Positions 59,196 through 64,000 of a stretch of 64,000 bases of DNA are shown here, piece after piece (positions within the stretch are counted from its first letter, which is position 1; every line of letters starts with the position of its first letter). The stretch is from Protonemura montana (lineage: Eukaryota > Arthropoda > Insecta > Plecoptera > Nemouridae). A program made the translations under genes and the position numbers. Location: positions 6,052,001 through 6,116,000 of the forward strand of contig OX387608.1 of the NCBI GenBank assembly GCA_947568835.1. Reading direction: 5' to 3'. Below the pieces are notes generated by a model that was not told where the DNA came from, made no database searches, and saw only the letters and a program-made list of their open reading frames with translations.

Positions 59196-60338
59196 TGTTA
59201 TGCTTTAAGTTTTATAACTTTTCATGTTTTAGTTTAAGGCTACGAGTTTCCTCGTTTTTAGAATGCAGCATTTGACTTCTTGAAGTTAACGTTCAAATTT
59301 CATGCAATTTCACAGTATGCCATTTTTTTTTTTCAATAACATTTCGCTAACTCCCCTATCAATTAGAAGTTGACTGATGGTATATTTCTAGATTTTTCAT
59401 ATCCTTAAAATCATATATCTTTGGCAAAGATCTGTTCACACACAGGGTAATTATTTATACGAGTTTAGTCTTGTAACTAAAATCCTTAGTATCACTGTTT
59501 AAAAGTTTACTGAAAAGCCTGTTTTTTTTTAGACCGCCATTCTCAGTTTTTCCAGTAAATTCACTACCACTTACAGCTTATTTAACTACTGGCCCAACCC
59601 TAAGAAGCATAAGCATTTAGCTGCATCCCATTGGCTGTTGGTGTAACTACTTAATACCCTTAAATCTGGTTCCATCTGGTTCCACTCTGGTTCAATGAAA
59701 AAGTTACACTCACAAAACTAACTCAGTTTAATTTCCTGTCAAACCAAGAGTTAAATACATTCATATATGAACTTAAAAATGTCAGCTTTCAACTTTGACA
59801 GAAGGTTTCACACTAAACCGCAGTATTTTTGCGTGATCCAAGATAAGTCCACATACCCAGACGGTGAAGAAAAACTAGGTAAGACCAACTTTTCATATAA
59901 AGAAACGTCTAAAGCCAGTTTTTCATTGGCACGTTAGCTAACTAACCAACCGTTAACAAACAAAAAAAAATTATCTAATTAGCTACAGCGAAAAAAAAAT
60001 TACAAACTAACGGACTGTTAATTTTTTAACGAATTAAAAAACCGGAACAAAATGTCACTGCTATGATCATAAGTCACCATGGAAATTATTATAACAATCC
60101 TTTTAACCAAAACATGACAAAACAGTAAAACAAATGACTGTGTCCCATTTCCCGATCAGCGCATGGCCAGAAAAAAAAACAACAACCCCTCTCAGTGGTA
60201 CCAACCACTCGTCCCGTCCACTCACCCTCGCAGTGCTTGCAACGTTTCGAACGGTTCGCGTTGGCTGTCTCCGACGCCCCTGTGCTCACTGGCATATTGT
60301 CGGTGAGGCCGCACCTGGCATCGAACGGTGACCAACAA

Positions 60339-60557
60339 CTAGTAGAAACTCAGCGTCCATATGCCGGCAATTAGAACTACGCACGCGAAAAACGCCAAAA
60401 TCGTGAAACCGCTGCGACGCGAGAAGAACCAAGACTGGTCGCCACTCGACAATGTTTCAAAAGTTGGTTCTTCGAGGTTGATGTTGATTTCGGCGAGAGG
60501 TTCGTTTGTTGGTTGACTAATGGGCGATGAATGAGATCCTTCTGGACCCTTCGTCAT
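60339..60557 (-). CDS. Putative 72-residue single-pass membrane protein
   Basis: A complete short frame with an A-rich start context (TTTAAAATGACG) and an in-frame upstream TAA about 20 nt before the ATG. Residues 1-47 are polar and acidic (TKGPEGSHSSPISQP, later EININLEEPTFE). A short basic motif SRRSG is followed by one hydrophobic segment (FTILAFFACVVLIAGIW) that stops four residues before the C-terminus (LSFY). The topology resembles a tail-anchored or small type-II micropeptide. I do not recognise a family. It lies in a GC-richer island (60.2-60.6 kb) that could also carry promoter or 5' UTR sequence. No AATAAA was evident close downstream. The order of charged region, Arg pair and membrane helix is what lifts it above background. 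It may equally be a chance frame. Confidence 0.38.
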   Translation of the reverse strand: MTKGPEGSHSSPISQPTNEPLAEININLEEPTFETLSSGDQSWFFSRRSGFTILAFFACVVLIAGIWTLSFY

Positions 60558-61134
60558 TTTAAACAGAACGTTAAAAAATTACATTTCACTCGAGTGTTTC
60601 TGTCTTTTTTTTTAATGGCGACTACACTGGCTTTGGTAATTCACATTAGTTCGTTTCATTGTTGTGGCTTCGCATTGTTGCGTTGTTTTCCGGTTAAAGC
60701 TGAGAACCGATTGTTGAGTGGTTGGCAAATCGGACCATTGTTTAATCATATGACAGATGAAACGTCAAAGTGGCTGCCATCCATCTGTTGGCTGTGTGAC
60801 GAAGTAACGGTCGCGAATCGACGGCCCTGTTTCCCTCAATTCTCGTGCAAGATGCACCCGACTTGTTCGCACAGCTGAGAAAGTCGACGACACAGTTCCA
60901 CTTCGAATTAAACGCTTACAAAAATCAACACTGTAACTTCTAAAAATAGTTTTTCTCGTGGCCCCCTTCACGTTTCGATATGACTTAGAAAAAATGGAAA
61001 AATTTCGCCAAAGTCCAGTTTTCCACGCACGGCAAATCCCACGTCGAGAAATACCAACAAAAAAATATCGTTAATTAAAAAATTGGAAATTAGAGCGTTT
61101 CGTGTATCGTAGGTGCTAATAAAAAAAAAACTTT

Positions 61135-61470
61135 TGCGGACGCAGCGTTGCTCTAGTCGTAAGGCATTGCCGACGGCGCCGATCGACGCGTTACTACTCT
61201 CGGAAACTGTTCAAATCCCGTCTTGTGCCCACCGATCTCCCGAGACACGCTCAGCATCCAGCCATCTTCCTGGACCGAACAACGCCGTCGGCTATTTCCG
61301 TGGCTTTGGCACGCGAGTTCGGCGCCGTCTTGGCCACGTGCCAACGCGACGCCGACGCCGGCTTATATATGGCGGACGTGTTGCGTGCGACGTCGTCTTC
61401 TGTGAGAGACGTTGCTCGGAGGCGGATGGACGTGAGGATGGGTGAGATTCGTGATTTTGACGACTCGAGA
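61135..61470. promoter_or_regulatory. GC-rich island, possible promoter or first-exon region
   Basis: CG-dinucleotide-rich (GCGACGCCGACGCCGGC, TGCGTGCGACGTCG). Several overlapping open frames on both strands match no family. It lies about 600 bp upstream of the small minus-strand ORF at 60.3-60.6 kb. Promoter role is inferred from composition only. Confidence 0.3.
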
Positions 61471-61826
61471 GGATATGGTTTTCCGAAAACCGGGATGGCC
61501 TGGCATATTGTACGAAAATCTTCAGTACCAACGGCACCGAAATGGAAAATCCTTCGGAAAATCACATTTTCCCAGGTCCTTTTTTAGAACCCAGTAACAT
61601 GTTCGCAAAATTTTAAAGCAGGTAGATTTTTCGAGTGCAGTTACCTCAATAAGTTCAAAAAAACTATAAAGAAATCACGAATATCAAGTTTTTTTTAATG
61701 ATTATTCTTTGATCATCTGACTAATAGAAAGCACCTCTGGTTTCTTACCATTTGAAGCCTTCAGACAGACAATTTCCTCATGACATCACTTTATCAGTTG
61801 CTTACTGCAAACATGGTAAAGCCTGA

Positions 61827-61866
61827 AAACTGCCCCTGCCTGCCGGGTGGCAGGCAGGGGCAGTTT
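61827..61866 (+). repeat. Perfect 18-bp-arm hairpin
   Basis: Arm AAACTGCCCCTGCCTGCC, loop GGGT, then the exact complement. It is GC-rich within an AT-rich setting. Confidence 0.9.
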
Positions 61867-62035
61867 CACGCTTTGAAGCTGTTTTCAAGCACTCGATATT
61901 CCAGTACAAGGGCTGTTTTTGATAGAAGATGCTGGATAAGGCTCCTAAAACTTATTACGCGATACAAAAAGGTTTGCCAATCCCCGTCATTTGCGTCCTT
62001 GGATTGAAAAGAAGTGAGGGAATTGCTTATTGCTT

Positions 62036-62182
62036 ATCCAGGGGCCGAATCCACAAAGTTTAACCCCCATGCATTTGCGGGTTACGTTGTTATCACCATG
62101 GACTGAAAATCTGGATACACACTGTGATTGGCTGATCATCGTAAGGCTCTGGAGTAAAAGGGATCTGGCTCCAGGAAGATAA
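62036..62182 (+). mobile_element. MITE family G, copy 3
   Basis: Starts TCCAGGGGCCGAATCC and ends GGATCTGGCTCCAGGA (an inverted match). Internal TTATCACCATGGACTGAAAA and CTGTGATTGGCTGATCATC. Confidence 0.62.
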
Positions 62183-63124
62183 AAATGTTGTGATACTTGC
62201 AAAGTGTATCGGAAACGCATATAAAAATTATCAAATTTGGACTGAGTATAGAAATTTTAATTTGATTTTTTTAACTTGAAGGCTCAGCATTTAGTAGTGA
62301 TAAATTATAATGCTCTCCTTCCTACCCGGCCATTATTTCTGTCTGCAGAATCTTAGCATCGAAAGACAATGGTCAATTTAGATGGCATCGCCCTGCAAAA
62401 TTTATTTTGAGTATTTTTATGTCCTATACCTAGATAAAGACAAATAAAGTGTAGGACATAGGACATGGTCTGTAGGTAGGTACTGAAACTAATTTATGGT
62501 CGCCATTTTCGTATCCTAAAAATCCTGCTAGATGTAATTGGTTCGTTGACACATTTTTTTGGTAAATTTAGTTCGCCAAGTCGATGCCAAATTTCATGAA
62601 CGCTAGAAAAGTAAGAAGACGAAAAAAAAACGGCGAAGCATAAAGTTTGCAGCGTGTGAAACGTGTCTAAATTATTCGAGAAAGTCTTAACCGAGCGTCA
62701 CTTTTATTGCTCGCTGCAGGAAGCGGTCATTTGTCGTCTGCTTGAAGATGTTTTACAAACTTATTTTGCACCTTTAGGTGCTTGCCCTTTGGAATTTAGA
62801 AGTGGAGTGGAGTGGCGTATCTGGACCTGGAATTCAACGGCCCATGGGCCCAGATTCACAAATGGTATCGATGTATACCCTCATGCGCAAAGGGCACAGA
62901 CCCAAGGGTGACTTGATTAGAAAACCCCAGAGTAAAGAAAATCTGGAATCGGCTAAAGAATTGCAGCAAAGCACCTTCCGCTGTATGTTTAAACTTATGG
63001 TAAATGTGAAGATCTCTCGTAAAAAATGGAAGAACTCGAGAATTGCCATATTTTACGATTTCGCCTGTGTTTCTTTCGTAGAAACGCAAACCAATCGTGG
63101 CAAAGCGAGACTGAAAAGTGTGCG

Positions 63125-63195
63125 ACCGAACCGGGATACGAACCCGGGACGACCCGGCTGCCGGTTACCAACTGAGCTATCCACGCGATTCTAGG
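63125..63195 (-). mobile_element. tRNA-like sequence (SINE head or tRNA pseudogene)
   Basis: The minus strand has GCGTGGATAGCTCAGTTGGT and a perfect T-arm CCGGGTTCGTATCCCGG. The acceptor arms do not pair and the anticodon arm is not normal, so a working tRNA is unlikely. Confidence 0.5.
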
Positions 63196-63394
63196 CTCGC
63201 TGGTGGGGTAAGGGACCAGCAGAAGAAGAGGCCACATAGTCACGTACTTAGCAACTTAGTGTATGCTAATTCAAAAGCCCAATAGCCAGACAAGACCGTT
63301 ACCATCCCTAATATCAAGTTTCAATCTAGAAAAAATTAATGGTCGTAGAGGGATTTTTTGGTTTCTCTGCGACCGGATCTACATAGGATAAATT

Positions 63395-63540
63395 AGGTTT
63401 AACCCAGGAGTTTCAAGATGATCAGTCAATCACAGCTTGTGTTTCCAGATTTTCAGGGGTAGTTGCCATGGTGATAACAACTAACCTCAAAATATATGTG
63501 GGTTAAGCTTAACTTCTGCTTTGTGGAATCAGTTCCTGGT
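63395..63540 (-). mobile_element. MITE family G, copy 4
   Basis: Inverted relative to copy 3. Reads GATGATCAGTCAATCACAGC, TGCCATGGTGATAACAACTA and CTTTGTGGAATCAGTTCCTG. Confidence 0.6.
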
Positions 63541-63641
63541 GTTTCTTCATAGGAACGCACCGGAGAAAAGTAAAACATCACCGTTTTGTCAAGCGACGTT
63601 TCAACTTGATAAAGACTCACAGACAGAAGCCCAAAACCTAT

Positions 63642-63670
63642 GGGGGAGGGGGAGGGAGGGAGGGAGGAGG
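63642..63670 (+). repeat. G-quadruplex-type tract
   Basis: Five G runs of three to five bases separated by single A (GGGGGAGGGGGAGGGAGGG and on). Confidence 0.75.
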
Positions 63671-64000
63671 ATGTCTACGCGGGCGTCGCGTCCCATCCGA
63701 TTGTATAACTAGGACAGTTCACGTGGTGTGTCGAGAGCTGTTGTTTTTCTGTCCGGTCTGAGAAGAGATGGGGTAAGAGTTCTTGGCAAGCATCGTTTTT
63801 CGAATTCAAACTCCAGTAAGACAGACAAGAGTTCCGCCGGCGACATGAGCGGCGACTTATTTTGTTATTGGAATGAACTATTCGTGTTCGGCAGACGATT
63901 CAACTCTGGCTGTGACGATGTTTTGTGGTTTAGAAAAACGATACGACTCGAGTAGGGTGGATTTGAAAGTGTTTAGCTTTTGTCAAACACTTTTTAAACT

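Larger units (their letters stand above)
55976..60338. other. Non-coding stretch 56.0-60.3 kb
   Basis: AT-rich; no gene is supported. Contains a MITE-G copy, a fold-back fragment and one F-like unit. Confidence 0.5.
61588..64000. other. Non-coding right end of the window
   Basis: Holds a perfect hairpin, two MITE-G copies, a tRNA-like sequence and a G-rich tract. No gene is supported. Confidence 0.5.

Noticed and set aside
61225-61587. Overlapping frames of up to 120 codons in the 61.2-kb island
   Set aside because: Open on both strands because of high GC; no frame has a recognisable product.
25520-63195. Possible true tRNA genes
   Set aside because: A and B boxes are present but acceptor or anticodon arms do not fold, and copies carry SINE-type tails.
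1-64000. CRISPR arrays, bacterial operons or integrated virus
   Set aside because: Introns, eukaryotic signals and SINEs exclude a bacterial origin; the tandem arrays have no spacers and no viral gene was recognised.

Overview
This is nuclear DNA from an arthropod, most likely an insect. It is AT-rich and intron-rich, with GT/AG splice sites, and it is packed with short interspersed repeats. The insect assignment rests on the Mrtf-type gene, insect-style repeats (a 5S-rRNA-headed SINE with an (AATC)n-like tail, tRNA-headed SINEs, non-LTR 3' ends with ATT/AATA tails) and short CCTAA tracts. The order cannot be fixed from sequence alone.

Left part (1 to about 17.7 kb): eight exons of one minus-strand gene, a myocardin-related transcription factor (Mrtf/MAL). 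They encode in order a previously unclear N-terminal segment, three RPEL actin-binding motifs, a low-complexity Pro/Ser/Thr stretch, the basic B1 box plus Gln-rich segment, and the SAP domain. Every junction is reading-frame compatible, and the chain encodes about 598 residues in this window. The coiled coil and transactivation domain lie beyond the left edge. The start codon is not identified and should lie above 17,700.

Nested in the 10.1-kb Mrtf intron, on the opposite strand, is a complete two-exon gene for a 511-residue F-box protein whose N-terminal half resembles FBXO28. Its GC content and codon use differ clearly from the surrounding intron.

Middle and right part (17.7 to 64 kb): no multi-exon gene is recognisable over more than 40 kb, which may be the 5' intron of Mrtf, intergenic DNA, or both. 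It holds at least eight repeat families: a 5S-rRNA-derived SINE (seven copies), tRNA-derived SINEs, a ~220-bp family (five copies), fold-back elements, a MITE family with four copies, a TA-flanked terminal-inverted-repeat element, an element with three 92-bp internal repeats, and three non-LTR 3' ends. Two large minisatellites stand out. One is an 87-bp array with a 174-bp dimer pattern inside a terminal-inverted-repeat element (37.06-37.77 kb). The other is an 81/74-bp array interrupted by a retroelement 3' end (45.64-47.08 kb). There is also a hammerhead-ribozyme-like motif at 51.7 kb, a decayed Penelope-like GIY-YIG endonuclease fragment at 7.3 kb, a cluster of CRE-like sites at 35.5 kb, and one plausible small membrane-protein ORF at 60.3-60.6 kb.

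Mrtf proteins bind G-actin through RPEL motifs and co-activate SRF target genes. F-box proteins recruit substrates to SCF ubiquitin ligases. Nothing here shows a functional link between the two genes beyond their nesting.
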